The notes: generated by a model not told the origin, from the letters alone. DNA of 64,000 nt from Periconia sp. R9002 (GCA_023627715.1 JAMAHW010000017.1:310001-374000), one strand, 5' to 3'; shown: positions 45,518 through 56,562, counted from the first letter of the stretch. Program-made: numbers and translations.

Positions 45518-46546
45518 CTACATCCGCCCCGGCCAAAACCTCGCCGCATTCCTCTCCCTCCACTCCGCATCATGCGCGATAACCACCTCCACCTCCGCCT
45601 CCTCCCTATCCCTACCCCCTTCATCACCTCCTTCCCCCCTCCTACCAACCTCCCTACCCAACAACAACCGCCCAACACCCTCCACCGTCCGCCTCGCCTC
45701 CTCCATATCAACATGCACGCTCCTCTTCACAACCCCACCGCCAACCTCAAAATCATACACCGCAATCCCCCTCTCCCCAGTAAGGATGCGGTAATCGTGA
45801 CAGCAATCCCCGCCTAGGTAGATCCATTTCGAGGGCGAGATACGGGCGAGGAGGTTAATGTGGCCCGTGAGGTGTCCGGGCGCGTCGATGATGTAGAGGG
45901 AGGAGTCGGAGAGGAGGTCGATCGTGTTTTTGAAGAGGCCGGGGAGGGGTGCCCATGTGTAAGTTTCAGTCGAGGTTGAGGTTGAGGTTAGGGAAGGGGT
46001 GGACGTGGGTGGGAGTTCGGTCGTGCGATCTCTAGGGAGTTCGTCTGCGTTGAAGAGGTCCGCTGGGTAGAACGGGCCGTCGCCGTTGGAGAGGAGGTTC
46101 AGGGTTCCGTTCCCGACGATGAATCTCGCGTTGGGGAAGTCGGAGGGTGTGCCTACGTGGTCCCAGTGGACGTGGCTCAGCACCACGATGTCGATGTCCG
46201 AGGGCGACATGCCGCCTTTGAGAAGGCTTTCGCGGACGTCGGGGGATGTGGTGATGGGGTGGCGGTGCGTGATGTGGGATTGTTGGGCAGGGCGGTAGTC
46301 GGAGATGGTGCGTTTTAGGCCGAGGTCGAAGAGGATGTTGGTGGTTGGGCGCGAGGGGTTGGTGGGTGAGGGGGAGGGGTGCTGGATGAGGAAGGAGAGG
46401 GAGGGGACGGTGGTGCGGGTTGAGGGGGAGGCGGATGTGACGAAGAGGTGTTCGGGGAGTGTGAGGTGCCCGCCGTCGAGGGCGGAGATGGAGACGTAGG
46501 ATTGGTTTGGGAGCGGTGGGGGGAGGGTGGGACGGGGTTGGGTCAT
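45518..46546 (-). CDS. Metallo-beta-lactamase-fold hydrolase 1 (lactonase-like)
   Basis: A single-exon gene; the ATG at 46546 gives 342 residues and aligns with the start of the second copy. An in-frame ATG at 46726 would add 60 low-complexity residues. The zinc motif His-Val-His-Trp-Asp-His is at 125-130. A second-ligand block Ala-Pro-Gly-His-Leu-x-Gly-His and the bridging Asp in Gly-Gly-Asp-Cys-Cys-His-Asp follow. The order and spacing match N-acyl-homoserine-lactonase-type members of the MBL superfamily, which open lactone or lactam rings. A Ser/Thr-rich insert lies in the middle. The gene is divergent from the zinc alcohol dehydrogenase across 372 bp. Its closest relative in the window is the gene at 54093-55140. 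Confidence 0.9.
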   Translation of the reverse strand: MTQPRPTLPPPLPNQSYVSISALDGGHLTLPEHLFVTSASPSTRTTVPSLSFLIQHPSPSPTNPSRPTTNILFDLGLKRTISDYRPAQQSHITHRHPITTSPDVRESLLKGGMSPSDIDIVVLSHVHWDHVGTPSDFPNARFIVGNGTLNLLSNGDGPFYPADLFNADELPRDRTTELPPTSTPSLTSTSTSTETYTWAPLPGLFKNTIDLLSDSSLYIIDAPGHLTGHINLLARISPSKWIYLGGDCCHDYRILTGERGIAVYDFEVGGGVVKRSVHVDMEEARRTVEGVGRLLLGREVGRRGEGGDEGGRDREEAEVEVVIAHDAEWRERNAARFWPGRM

Positions 46547-46918
46547 TGTTCTCTGGGGGGAGGTGGTTTTTTTTGGAGGCTGGTTTTGCTGAGATGGTGG
46601 AGGTTTGGATGAAGTGGTTGACGAGGGAGAGAAAAGGTCGGAGTTGAGGGATGTTACGAGGTGGTGATCTTCAGTGGGAGCTTGGGAGTCGGCGTGAATG
46701 TATTGGTTGTCAAGGATTGATTGCATCGAGTTGGAGAAGGTTGCGTCTGCGTATGCAAGCAGGTATGTATCGCCCCGCGTCTTTACCCCGTAGCTTCCTC
46801 CGTACCCCGCTCCATGCGGGGATCTTTATTAAACGTGCATATTGTCATTCCTTGTTCGGGAGCGGACGCTGGCTTTGCAATCGATCCTTTCTTCCCAAAC
46901 GAAAACAGCCTCACCCAC
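46547..46918. promoter_or_regulatory. Divergent promoter MBL1/ADH
   Basis: 372-bp shared upstream region. It contains TTTACCCC at 46782-46789 and a related TACCCC at 46804-46809. Confidence 0.6.
46782..46789 (+). promoter_or_regulatory. TTTACCCC motif, copy 1
   Basis: The octamer is present in all three divergent promoters of the cluster. A CCCC core suits C2H2 factors such as the one encoded at 48128-50920. The binding itself is inference. Confidence 0.5.
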
Positions 46919-48049
46919 ATGGCAGGACAGCTCCCCCAGACAATGCAAGGCCAGTTTCTCGAGGCTTTCAAAACAGCCTACGTACTCCTCAATGTTCCAA
47001 TACCAAAACCAAACGCTCCAGATGATATTCTGATCAAGGTGGACGCCGCATCTTACTGTCACACAGATTACGTGCTCGCCCAAGGCCAGATGCCGGGTTT
47101 GCCAAAAGCCTTCCCCCACATTGCATGCCACGAGTTCGCGGGAACCGTGGTCTCACACTTTGACTCGCCGAGTTCAATAGCCAACGCATTTAGGGAAGGC
47201 GACAGAGTCGGTGTGCCCGGGCGAGCTTTCCATCCATGCGGGGATTGTTTCGAATGCCAAGGATCGAAGGATCCTGTAGGACGAGACGAAAAAGGGTACT
47301 CGGTATATTGCCCACATTCTGAAAATAATGGGTTGAGCAGACCTGGTGGTTTCGCCGAATACGCCGTGGTGGATGCAAGGCAGGTAGCACCCATTCCAGC
47401 TGCCTTATCCGCTGTCGAGACTGCACCACTCATGTGTGCTGGCGTAACCATCTATGCAGCTCTTAAGAGATGCCAGTTGAAGATAGGCGATAGAGTGGGA
47501 ATCGTTGGCGCAGGAGGTGGCCTGGGGCATCTGGGGCTGCAGTATGCGGCCAAGATGGGATACAAGGTACATGGAGTGGATGCTGCCGACGCGCCTCTGA
47601 AGCTAGCAAAGGGGCTGAACACAGGCGCTAGAATCGTGGACGCGAGATCTGAAAAGGCAACCGATATAGTCGAGCAGTTGGGCGCTGAAGACGGGAAGAA
47701 GGATCGTGGAGAGATGGGGCTTGATGCGGTGATTATTCTACCAGAAACCCAGGCCGCCTTCGACTACGCTATGGCGCTGCTGAAGTCACACGGGAAGTGT
47801 GTTGTTGTGTCCTTCCCAGAAGATGGCTTCCGCATCTCCGCTCGCGATGTAGTGTTTCGAGACATATCTATCATCGGCAGCCTGATCGGCAGCAACAGGA
47901 TGCTGCGCGAGATGTTGAGCTTTTCTGCTGAGCATAATGTCCGAGCCATGACCAGATCGTTCTCATTACCAAGACTGAATGACCTCGTGGATGAGTATCA
48001 CAAGGGTGAAGGGGGAAAGTTGGTCATTGATATGGCAATGACAGATTAG
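46919..48049 (+). CDS. Zinc-dependent alcohol dehydrogenase
   Basis: A single-exon gene. The frame is open from 46721 and has an ATG at 46814, but 46919 gives a normal family length (376 residues). Catalytic zinc ligands are visible in Ser-Tyr-Cys-His-Thr-Asp (C47) and Cys-His-Glu (H71-E72). Structural zinc Cys lie in Cys-Gly-Asp-Cys-Phe-Glu-Cys, plus a later Tyr-Cys. The Rossmann motif is Gly-Ala-Gly-Gly-Gly-Leu-Gly followed by an acidic residue, favouring NAD. An insertion of about 15 residues sits in the structural zinc loop. It would oxidise an alcohol released by ring opening or reduce an aldehyde. It ends 78 bp from the convergent regulator gene. Confidence 0.93.
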   Translation: MAGQLPQTMQGQFLEAFKTAYVLLNVPIPKPNAPDDILIKVDAASYCHTDYVLAQGQMPGLPKAFPHIACHEFAGTVVSHFDSPSSIANAFREGDRVGVPGRAFHPCGDCFECQGSKDPVGRDEKGYSVYCPHSENNGLSRPGGFAEYAVVDARQVAPIPAALSAVETAPLMCAGVTIYAALKRCQLKIGDRVGIVGAGGGLGHLGLQYAAKMGYKVHGVDAADAPLKLAKGLNTGARIVDARSEKATDIVEQLGAEDGKKDRGEMGLDAVIILPETQAAFDYAMALLKSHGKCVVVSFPEDGFRISARDVVFRDISIIGSLIGSNRMLREMLSFSAEHNVRAMTRSFSLPRLNDLVDEYHKGEGGKLVIDMAMTD

Positions 48050-48127
48050 GGAATTTCTTCTTCTTGGATAGAGAAACCACAATATCGCGGCAGATATGAT
48101 AGTGCATGTGTTTTAGCGTTACCAACT

Positions 48128-50920
48128 CTATCCCGACTCCAACATATCCGCATAAAGATTCAGGGCAGTACCAATAACGTCAACAATCGCCCAAGTTTGT
48201 GACCCCTTGAATATCTCACTCCAAACCCTCAACATGCCAGCGCTAAGATACTTTGTGAAGGCCGGCGAGTCTGAAGTCACGTCTGGCGGGAGCGCAAATT
48301 CGGTCTCATCAAGCATACCCTTGACGATCGAGGCAATCCTCCGCTCGTCGTCGGTGATGGGAGGTTCCGGGTTGGGTTCAGAGAGTGCTTCAAGCCATTT
48401 GCTCATCAGATAGGCGCATTCCAGTGTGCACAAGGAGTGCTGAATCGACCAGATGAAGGACTGGGTTTTTGCGACGAGCCTGTACCCAATCTTGACGGGG
48501 ATACTGAGCGCATGTGCGGAATGGAGCACTGCTCGAGTAATTTTGGGTGACCGTCGGATGGTTGGACCGGCGCGAAAGGCATTGGCAATCAAGATCGGAT
48601 CCCGAGTTTCCAGAGCTCTACCAGCCGTGTCAACGTATAGGCGAATATAGGCGAGGCGAAGGAGTGCGGTAGAGTTGAATGCAATCGGGCCGTTTGGATC
48701 CATAGGGTCTAGCGATGACTCGGGATTGTTTTTCCAACCCACCTGCCAGTTCCTCAAGGCATTCTCCAGGGATGAAACATCCTCTGGGCTCAGGTCTCGC
48801 TGCCCATCGTAGCGACATCGTGCGACTTGTCGAACAAAGAAGATGTGTTGGATCAGCGCGTGGATCAAAGCGTAGTTTCCAGAGCTCGAATTGCACTCGG
48901 TGATTTCGCGGCCGCTTCTGGTAAATAACTTTTGAAGTGCATCCTGAAACTGGATCTCGGGCTTGCTTTTTTTCTTCAATTCACGCCAAGCAGACTCTGT
49001 GTTGGCCTTGAACTCTGCGGCACCGCAAGGCAATGTCAACTTCATTTCGGACGTGAGGATGAAGGGAGGTATGTTGTAGACGATACAATGAAGGTTCGAA
49101 AATGCGTAGACGATGAACTTTGTCCTTTTGACCGATTCTCGTCGGATCCAGTCATGCCAGGACAATTCCTCCTGGAGCGGCTCATTCGAGAGGCCATCGT
49201 CGCGGATCAAGGTGGCCAGAATGCTTTGGATGGCGAGGGCTTCTCGAAGAATTTCTCTGTGCTTTGCCCATGTGCAAAGTGCCATGAGCAGAAGCAGAGC
49301 TTGCGCCGTCTGCATGAGATCCTCGTCCGAGGTATAGTACTCAGGGCCGCAAGGAAGACCTAGTGGACCGACAGCGGAAAAAGAGCGCCGGGGACTGCGG
49401 GCAGCGTTGGACGACATATCCGCCTCGTGCGATGAGGATCGCGTAGATTCGGCGCGGCGGTGAGCTTCTACCAGTCGAGCGTCCCGCCTTCGTATGCGAT
49501 GCGTCGCGATGGCTCGGCTGGCATTGAACAGCTCCACCCCCTTCTCCCCCTCGAACGTGTATTGCGCGCCGACCGCGGCTATGGCAAGAATGAGCTCAAT
49601 GGAGCAAGTATCTACAGACATGGAAGGAATGTGTAAGAAAGGCATGTGCTCATGAAATCCGTTGACGTAAGCGGCCGTGTATCTACATAGAGCCATGCGA
49701 GTGGGCAGCCGGAAATCGGATGCGACAACAGAAGAAAACTCTTGCAGCTTCTCCAAGACCTTCTGTCGACCCTGGATGGTGATTTCTGAAAAAGCAGCTG
49801 GGGGTCCTTCACACTGAGTGATGTCGTCCGGCTGTAGCGACGGCAACCTAGAGCCGAAGCGTGAGAAGGAATGGTTATCATCAGCATTCGTCCTGTTTGC
49901 GCTGGTGACGGATGGTGCATGGGATCCTGGTGGCAGAAAATCGTGGCCATACGTGAATGATTCCGGCGAGAAGAAAGGCATAGGCTGCTCGGTGTTGATC
50001 AGACTTGCAAAGTGATACGAGTTGAGGGGTTCGTGGTCAAGGAACGCGGTCAAACTGTCCAGAGACTCGCCAACACTGGGAGCTTGCACCTGATGCGTTG
50101 GTGGAGGTTGCATGGCGGAATGCTCCACACTTCTTGCGATGTTATTCTCCTGGAGAGGTACATGATTGGGGACCTGGTGGAGGGGAGGCCTGCCGTTGTC
50201 CATGGTACCCTGCATGGCCTGGTACTCGGCAGCCATAGAAAGAGCGGCGAGAGAGAATTCGTCGGTGGCGGGGACGGAGGATATGGGTCCCACGGTTCCC
50301 GGCTGGTGTTGATGAAGGGATTGGGTGTCCATGGCCAGAACCGCGGCGGGAGACATGAGGCTGGGGAGATCGGAAATGGGACGTTCTGAGTCGTATCGCA
50401 TGCGTTTCATGGGTCTCCCGTCTGGCGGCACATAGCTTTCGATTGAAGATGGGTGATTCTGGAGCTTGGCATGGTTTTGGTGGTTCTTCCCGTTGGTGTG
50501 ATTCTCCCTTTGATGGGTCAGGCGTTCATGACGTACCAGCAGATCACTATACGTGAAAAGGCAATTAGATTGGTTTTGTGAATGTATTTGGTGTCGACGT
50601 ACCTGCGCGTGAAGGAATAATTGCACTCTGAGCAACGGAAAGGTTTTACGCCGCTGTCTGGGTTGTGGCACCGCAGGTGGTTAGATTGGATGGTTGCAAG
50701 GGTGGATGCGATCATGAGGAATCAACTCACGGATGCGATCATGGCGTTGTAAATGTTCCAGCCTGGCGAATCTGCGCTGGCAATGGGAGCATTCGAAGCG
50801 CTTTTCCTTTTCCTTGTCCTTGTGGTGATTGCTGTTTGTGGTGGTAGTGGTGGTGATGATGGTGGTGGTGGTGGAGTCGCTTTCCCTCTTCCCCGCGGGG
50901 ATCGGCTCGGGCTGCTCCAT
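48128..50920 (-). CDS. C2H2 zinc-finger transcription factor with fungal_trans domain
   Basis: Exons are 50920-50731, 50657-50603 and 50546-48128; 887 residues. Splicing rebuilds two adjacent fingers. Finger 1 starts Phe-Glu-Cys-Ser-His-Cys and ends His-Asp-Arg-Ile-His-Ser-Gly. Finger 2 starts Phe-Arg-Cys-Ser-Glu-Cys and ends His-Glu-Arg-Leu-Thr-His. Both introns cut inside the finger region. A poly-Thr stretch precedes finger 1. The long C-terminal part has the fungal-specific transcription factor domain features: an all-helical region with Ala-Leu-Leu-Leu-Met-Ala repeats and Arg-Leu-Ala-Tyr-Ile-Arg. Such two-finger factors often bind CCCC-type sites and regulate neighbouring genes. It is the only regulator in the cluster. 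Confidence 0.92.
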
Positions 50921-50967
50921 GAAAAAATTGGGGTCCCCAAAGCTTAGGTTAGCGACCAACTCTGCCT

Positions 50968-50991
50968 GGTGGTGGTGGTGGTGGTGGTGGT
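50968..50991. repeat. (GGT)8 repeat in the regulator 5' region
   Basis: Eight perfect GGT units, read as (ACC)8 on the sense strand of the regulator, 48 bp upstream of its ATG. Confidence 0.9.
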
Positions 50992-51526
50992 GCTACAGGA
51001 GGGAGACATGTGTGAGTACAAGGTGTCAATGGCGGCGCATTTCTGGAGGGCGATGGTTCCGATGTTTGCAACGAAGCGTGGATGCGTGTGGTTGGTGTGG
51101 TGTGGTGGACTGGACTGGCTTGAGCTGGCTGTGAAGGATCAGAAAATGCGGAGAGGGAGGAGAGACGACATGGGAGAGAGAAAAGACAGGGAGGAGAAGA
51201 CAGGCCACCCGAGCGAATCACGGGCAAAGGATAGGCAGTCCCTAATGCATCACCACCCCTTGGCTCGAGTCCGCCTGCAACTTGTAGCATTCCTCTTTGG
51301 TCTCTCTCCTCTCTGGTCGTCTTGTCGCCGCGGGGTTTGTTGCGTTTGAGCGGGGTCGTCTACAAATAAAGCCATGTAGAATTGATTGCATCATTACATT
51401 ACGACGAAGCCCCTCACGTTTGATGTGGATCCAGTTCTGATGAAACGTCTGTGGTTTGTTTTTTTCTGCAAAATTTTGTTCGTATCCTCGAGGCTTCTGC
51501 CATCCGTCGTCTATCAACATCAATGG

Positions 51527-51546
51527 ATGCATGCATGCATGCATGC
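51527..51546. repeat. (ATGC)5 palindromic repeat
   Basis: Five ATGC units forming a self-complementary stretch near the 3' side of the decarboxylase-family gene. Confidence 0.9.
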
Positions 51547-51724
51547 ATGGCTGGGTGCGTGCAGAGTACAATGCACATGGCTACCCCCTCCGCTCCGCCT
51601 ATATCATTTTGTGCCATGGACATGGATGGCTACATATCTATGTACATCATAATATGTAGCCATTGGATCATAAAGTCGTTCCCCATGTACACTGTACATG
51701 CCTACCTGGTTTAATGCTTCTCTG

Positions 51725-52290
51725 CTATGCCCGCTCGCTCTTGCCACCCAATTCACGTGCCATCTCGCCCTTCTCAGCCATGTCGTTGAGCACTCTCTCG
51801 GCCGTCTTCATCGCATCCACCCCCGCCGGCACGCCGCAGTACGTCGTCGCGTGGATGATGGCCTCGCGGATCTCCAGCTCCGACAGCCCGTTGTTCCTTG
51901 CGCCTCGGATGTGTACCGCCAGCTCCGGAGCCCGATTAAGAGCCATAAGCATGCCGATGTTAAGCAGCGACCGCTGTTGCTTGGTCAGGCCAGGCCGAGT
52001 CCTGCATTTCCGCATGAGCATCAGCTAGGCAAGGCTTCGTTCGGGGGAGACGGCTAACCAGGCGTATCCCCAGCACCACTCGGTAACAATCTCTTGGCCG
52101 GCGCGCGAGAACTGCAACGCCGCGTCAGTATCGCATCCGACAAAAACAAAATATCGACGTTTCATACCTCGGTGGACCCGTTTTCCAAAGCTTTATCGAC
52201 GTATTCGCTGCCGACGACGCTGCGTCGCATCTTCAAGCCCTCGTCGAACAGCTGCTTGTGCAGATCATCGTACTTGGGGTCCGACGACAT
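51725..52290 (-). CDS. Carboxymuconolactone decarboxylase (PcaC-type) family protein
   Basis: Three exons: 52290-52168, 52111-52059 and 52001-51725; 150 residues. The protein matches PcaC-like CMD proteins over its length. It has Glu-Trp-Cys-Trp-Gly near the N-terminal half and the signature His-Ile-Arg-Gly-Ala-x-Asn-Asn-Gly with H89. A Glu-Ile-Arg-Glu helix and Tyr-Cys-Gly-Val-Pro-Ala-Gly (C114) follow. Bacterial PcaC decarboxylates gamma-carboxymuconolactone in the protocatechuate pathway; fungal CMD proteins also serve other ring-derived substrates. The small size and full motif set suggest an active enzyme. A perfect inverted repeat lies 67 bp upstream of the ATG. Confidence 0.93.
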
Positions 52291-52650
52291 GGCTTCGAGG
52301 TGAGTACCGAATGGGCAGATACTGGAACTAGGTACCAGACAGAGAACAGATTTGGAGGAAACGGAAAAAATACCGTTTCCAGATCAGGTCGGCAGATGGG
52401 AAAGAGTCTATGTATGTATATTCGAATAATAATAAGGAGCTTGCATAGCTGTTGGGGCACCTTTGCCCCTCCCCCTCCCCCTCTCTCCGCCTCTCCACCT
52501 CTCCGCCCCTCTTTCCCCAACTTCTCCCTGCCTGCCTGTCTTGCGCCATCCCACAACCAGCCCTGCACATGTATGTACAGTATGTACCCACTCCTTTCAC
52601 GCACAACATCACCCACTTGTCCGCAGCAGCATGACGCAAACGACGCGGCA
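52291..52650. other. Intergenic upstream of the CMD gene
   Basis: 360 bp. It contains the inverted repeat at 52357-52380 and a C/T-rich block near 52460-52530. No TTTACCCC octamer is present. Confidence 0.6.
52357..52380. promoter_or_regulatory. Inverted repeat upstream of CMD
   Basis: GGAAACGG and CCGTTTCC form perfect 8-bp arms around an AT-only 8-bp spacer. CGG half-sites in inverted order resemble sites of Zn2Cys6 dimers. Confidence 0.5.
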
Positions 52651-53685
52651 TCATGCACCTCTTGTCTCGGTCATCCATTCCTCATTGCCGCCTAAAAAGC
52701 GATACACGACGCGAGAATCGAGGTCTCGACATCGAGCGTCGTTGCTCGCCCCCTCGTACGTTGCCAGTCCGACCTCGCCCAGCACGTTCTGAGACCCCAC
52801 TCGCTTTGCCATCTCCAGTGCCAGCCCAAAGTCCTTGCGCATCAATTGAACCTTGAAGCCCTGCTTGTACCCTCCCGTCGATGGCGCCTCCGCATATACG
52901 TGGGGCACCGGGCAGAACCGGTCTGATATGGTGTTTTGCGCGGTTCCAGCGGCATATACCTTGGCCAGCGTCCGTGGATCCAGCCCGGCTCGCATCCCCA
53001 TATCGTATGCTTCCGAACAGGCAATAGCAATCACGCCCGACAGGTAGTTGTTGGAGAGCTTCGCTGCCAGCCCCAGTGACGGCCCTCCGCAGGGTATCAT
53101 TTCCTTGCCCATCATGCTCGCGAGCTGCGTCAGGCGCTTCAGGTTCGCATCTCCGTCCGCGCATCCCAAGAAGAATGCTATCGTACCCTTGATTGCCCCC
53201 ACTACCCCGCCACTGACGGGCGCGTCGTAGAAAGAGGCCGACGGGAAGTGGTTGTGGATATGGTCCTTCACGGCCAGACTGGTCGCCGTATCGATCGTCG
53301 AGCAGTCGATGAGCAGCTTGTTCGAAACATCGGTGCTGCAGACGCCATGTTCAATGTCGAGATAAACCGATCGCACGTGGGATCCTTCGGGTACCATGGT
53401 GATGATGGTTTCCTGCCTTGATCAGCAATCTGCTTGCTTTTTTGCCTTTGCTTTTTCGGGGGGTTGCCTCCTTACCGCTTGCTGGGCGACATCCTTCGCG
53501 CTAGTTCCTTTGAATACTCTGTGTGGAAACTGCCCGCAAACTTCGTCTACCACTGGTTCATACACGTCGAAGACAAAGAGTCGCGATTCGGGCGGGAGCT
53601 TGTTCGCCAGATGTACCAGCATCGGTTTCCCCATAGCTCCCAGGCCGATGAAGCCTAGTGTCTTGAATTCGATCGATTCATCCAT
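52651..53685 (-). CDS. Beta-hydroxyacid dehydrogenase 1 (HIBADH/6PGDH family)
   Basis: Exons are 53685-53476 and 53412-52651; 323 residues from the first ATG. The Rossmann motif is Gly-Leu-Gly-Ala-Met-Gly. The substrate signature Asp-Ala-Pro-Val-Ser-Gly-Gly and the catalytic-Lys block Gly-x3-Lys-x2-Asn-Asn (K188) are all intact. After the first strand the acidic Asp points to NAD rather than NADP. The family oxidises 3-hydroxyisobutyrate, tartronate-type and related beta-hydroxyacids. No clear mitochondrial presequence is seen. It is divergent from the second lactonase-like gene across 407 bp. Confidence 0.92.
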
Positions 53686-54092
53686 GATGCGACCGTCAAT
53701 TTCCAAAAAGAAACGGATGGGTCCAACGATAGCCCGAGTGTGGAGGTCAAGATGATAAGAAACGAAATTCCAATTTCATTTCACTCCGTCGTGGAAGATC
53801 CGCAAATGATAGAGCGACTGTGGATTGCCGGGCACTATAGACTGTTTACCCCAACGCAACCTGATGAGGGAGGGGTAATAACACCGGCTCCACGTCGTAA
53901 CGCCATACGCTACTGCAGACTAGTTTAAGCCGGGCGGATGGCTCGATATCTCAACGCTCATCTCCGTCCATGTCTCGGTGACTGCGTTGTCAGTCCAACT
54001 ACGATATTAGAGTGCTTAGCTGCTGTGTAACCTTCTCTGTGAAAGTACTCTCTCGCTCGTGCCATCTTGAAGTCTGCGAGCGAGCGCGTGCA
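53686..54092. promoter_or_regulatory. Divergent promoter HADH1/MBL2
   Basis: 407-bp shared upstream region with TTTACCCC at 53845-53852 and an inverted near-copy GGGGTAAT at 53872-53879. Confidence 0.6.
53845..53879. promoter_or_regulatory. TTTACCCC motif, copy 2, with inverted partner
   Basis: TTACCCC and GGGGTAA form 7-bp inverted arms 19 bp apart, centred between two divergent genes. It is the only one of the three promoters with a clear paired site. Confidence 0.5.
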
Positions 54093-55140
54093 ATGTCTAC
54101 TTCTGTGTTGATTGACCAGGCTGGGTCCTCATGTCCCCCAGCACAAACCTTTGTCACTGTGCATGCCCTTTCAGCGGGGCACTTCACCCTTCCAGAATAT
54201 CAGTTCGTGCATCCTGTATCACGGGAAGCTCGAAAAACTGTCCCTTCTCTAGCGTTTTTGATCCAACATCAGCATCCACGCAATGGCAAGATTACCCGAA
54301 TTGTCTTTGATCTGGGGCTGAGGAGAGATATCAAAAGATACGCCGCCCCCATACAGAAACATGTGGAGACGCGACAGCCCATGACCACGGACCCAGATGT
54401 TGTCAAGAGCTTATCAAGAGGAGGCCTTACCCCGGAAGACATTGACTACGTGTTCTACTCTCATGTAAGCTTCATCCCCTGGAGCCCAACCCATCGCTAA
54501 CTCTCGCCCTCCTCAGGTCCACTGGGACCACATTGGCGAACCGCGCGACTTCCCTACGTCAACTTTTGTTGTCGGAAACGGTGCTCTCTCCCTCCTAAGC
54601 AACACATGCCCAACTCTGCGTGGAGGGCACTCCTTCTTCGAGCACGATCTCTTACCCTCAGACCGCACCATCGAACTCTCATCCCCATCCCCGTCCTCCA
54701 CCACCACCCCTCAATCGGACCACCTCCTAGCAAACCCAGCACCCGACGACATAACCCTCCACGACCACTGGAAACACCACGCCCCACTCCCCTCCGTCCT
54801 CGACATCTTCAGCGACGGGTCCCTCCTCATCGTCGACGCTCCCGGCCATCTCCCCGGCCACATCAACCTCCTCGCCCGCGTCTCCGACACCCACCGCATC
54901 TACCTCGGCGGCGATTCCTGTCATGACCGCAGATTGCTGACAGGCGAGAAGGCTATTGGCGAGTGGAACGATGCTGAGGGCCACGTCTGCTGCATTCACG
55001 CGGATCGCAGCGAAGCGGAGCGCACGATAGAGAGGATCAGAGCATTAGAACAGGAAGGCGTGGAGATTATCTTTTCACACGATGTCGAGTGGGAGAGTGA
55101 TGTTCAGAATCGGGGGAGGTTCTTTGGCGGGGAGAAGTAG
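54093..55140 (+). CDS. Metallo-beta-lactamase-fold hydrolase 2 (lactonase-like)
   Basis: Exons are 54093-54464 and 54517-55140; 331 residues. Paralogue of the gene at 45518-46546. Shared blocks include Leu-x-Ala/Asp-Gly-His-x-Thr-Leu-Pro-Glu, Val-Pro-Ser-Leu, Phe-Asp-Leu-Gly-Leu and the zinc motif His-Val-His-Trp-Asp-His (124-129). Also shared are Ala-Pro-Gly-His-Leu-x-Gly-His-Ile-Asn, Gly-Gly-Asp-x-Cys-His-Asp and a terminal His-Asp-x-Glu-Trp. The single intron falls exactly between the first His and Val of the zinc motif; the other copy has no intron. It has the expected metal ligands and should be active. Lactone or lactam ring opening is the family expectation. Confidence 0.93.
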
Positions 55141-56562
55141 TTGTTTTCTTCCCGGAGATGAAAGGACTTTTTTTTATAAATATAGATGGATGGTTTCTAT
55201 GTTACCTTGGCTTACTTTATCTCTTACCTACATATCATTGATACCATTACCTCTATCATTACTACCACAACCATAAATCCATCCATTCATCTTCCCATCG
55301 TCCCATCTCCAATAGGTAACCTCTCCAATATCTTTATTCGAAGGGGGATAACATGCGACCCGTTACACCATATGCACCTTTGAGCCCTGCATAACTCTCC
55401 CCCTTCCCGTTCCTCCCTCGCGGCACCCACCCACGCGATGCACACGTGCGCGTGTATGCACATATGTATGTGTGCGTGTGCGTGTGCGGCACAGTTCAGT
55501 TCAGTCTATGAACCACCATCAATCCCTCAACCATCTCCCCTGCCCCCTTCCTCCTTACAAACCCAGCCAAACACCACACAAAAAATAAGTACCACCCTTC
55601 CCCCCTTACCTATTCCATCCCACACGCAACAACATCCACCCAGATTAAGTAACCCCCCTCCCAACCCCCCAGTCTCCCCGCTCGCCCCACATCCCCACTA
55701 CCACTACCCCAACAGGCGGAGTACACTAGGTATGTAGTAACTACCTATATGAACGCACACAGATATGCATTGCCGTGCTTTCCATCCGTGACGTGACCGT
55801 GGGTGGAGAGAGAGAGGCGCGAAGGAGACACAGGATGGGTGGGACGTGTGAGGATGAGGGGGGAGGCTGGGGAGGGGGACGAATAGAGTAGGGGCAAATT
55901 ACTAAACTTTTGTATTAATAATATTGATAGCTAATGAATAGTGTTGTTGTGTTGTGTTAGCTCATTTGAATAGGTAAGGGGAAAAAATTAAGAGGGGTAC
56001 TGGATATGTAGCTTTCTGTCTCATCTTGTGAAGTTGATTGGATGTTTGTTTGTGGTGTATGTATAAGTGAATGAATTATAGAACTAGCTGGTGTATATAT
56101 ATATATATATATTTTTTGGCGCGTGTGCTGGAGAAGGGGGAGGTTGGATATGTCTGTTGTTGAATAACTTACTCACTCGGTAACTTTTAAGCTCGAGGTT
56201 TACCTGTCTTGTCGATAGGTATAAGGCCATTGTCGATATTTGAGTTATGCGAGGGAAGACTGATTAAGGAAATTTGATTTAAGACGTGACTCTCTGCACG
56301 GTTTATTGTATTAGAAAGGAATAGCTTCAGGGAGTGTCACCTTTTTTGTATTAAGGAAGGTTGTTGTTCGATTGAGTAGCTTCAGCGTGTGGTTGTAGGG
56401 TGAAATCTCCTGTCTTCGAGAATGAAGCTTGTTTTTGGGTCGAGTATTAGAGAAATAAAAGATATGGGAAGTGTTGTTTCCTTTAGTAACATTTACTTTC
56501 TTCATGTTCGAACGAAGTAATCCGAGAAAAAGAGCGCAAAACGAAGACATATCATTCCTCAA
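55141..56562. other. Long intergenic, repeat-rich
   Basis: About 1.4 kb. It contains C-rich tracts (55540-55720), a GT/CA-rich stretch near 55437-55490 and a TA repeat at 56094-56112. No gene was seen. Confidence 0.55.
56094..56112. repeat. (TA)n dinucleotide repeat
   Basis: About nine TA units followed by a T run. Confidence 0.9.

Larger units (their letters stand above)
50921..51724. other. Intergenic upstream of the regulator
   Basis: About 800 bp with a GGT repeat (50968-50991) and an ATGC repeat (51527-51546). An upstream non-coding exon of the regulator is possible. No other gene was seen. Confidence 0.5.
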
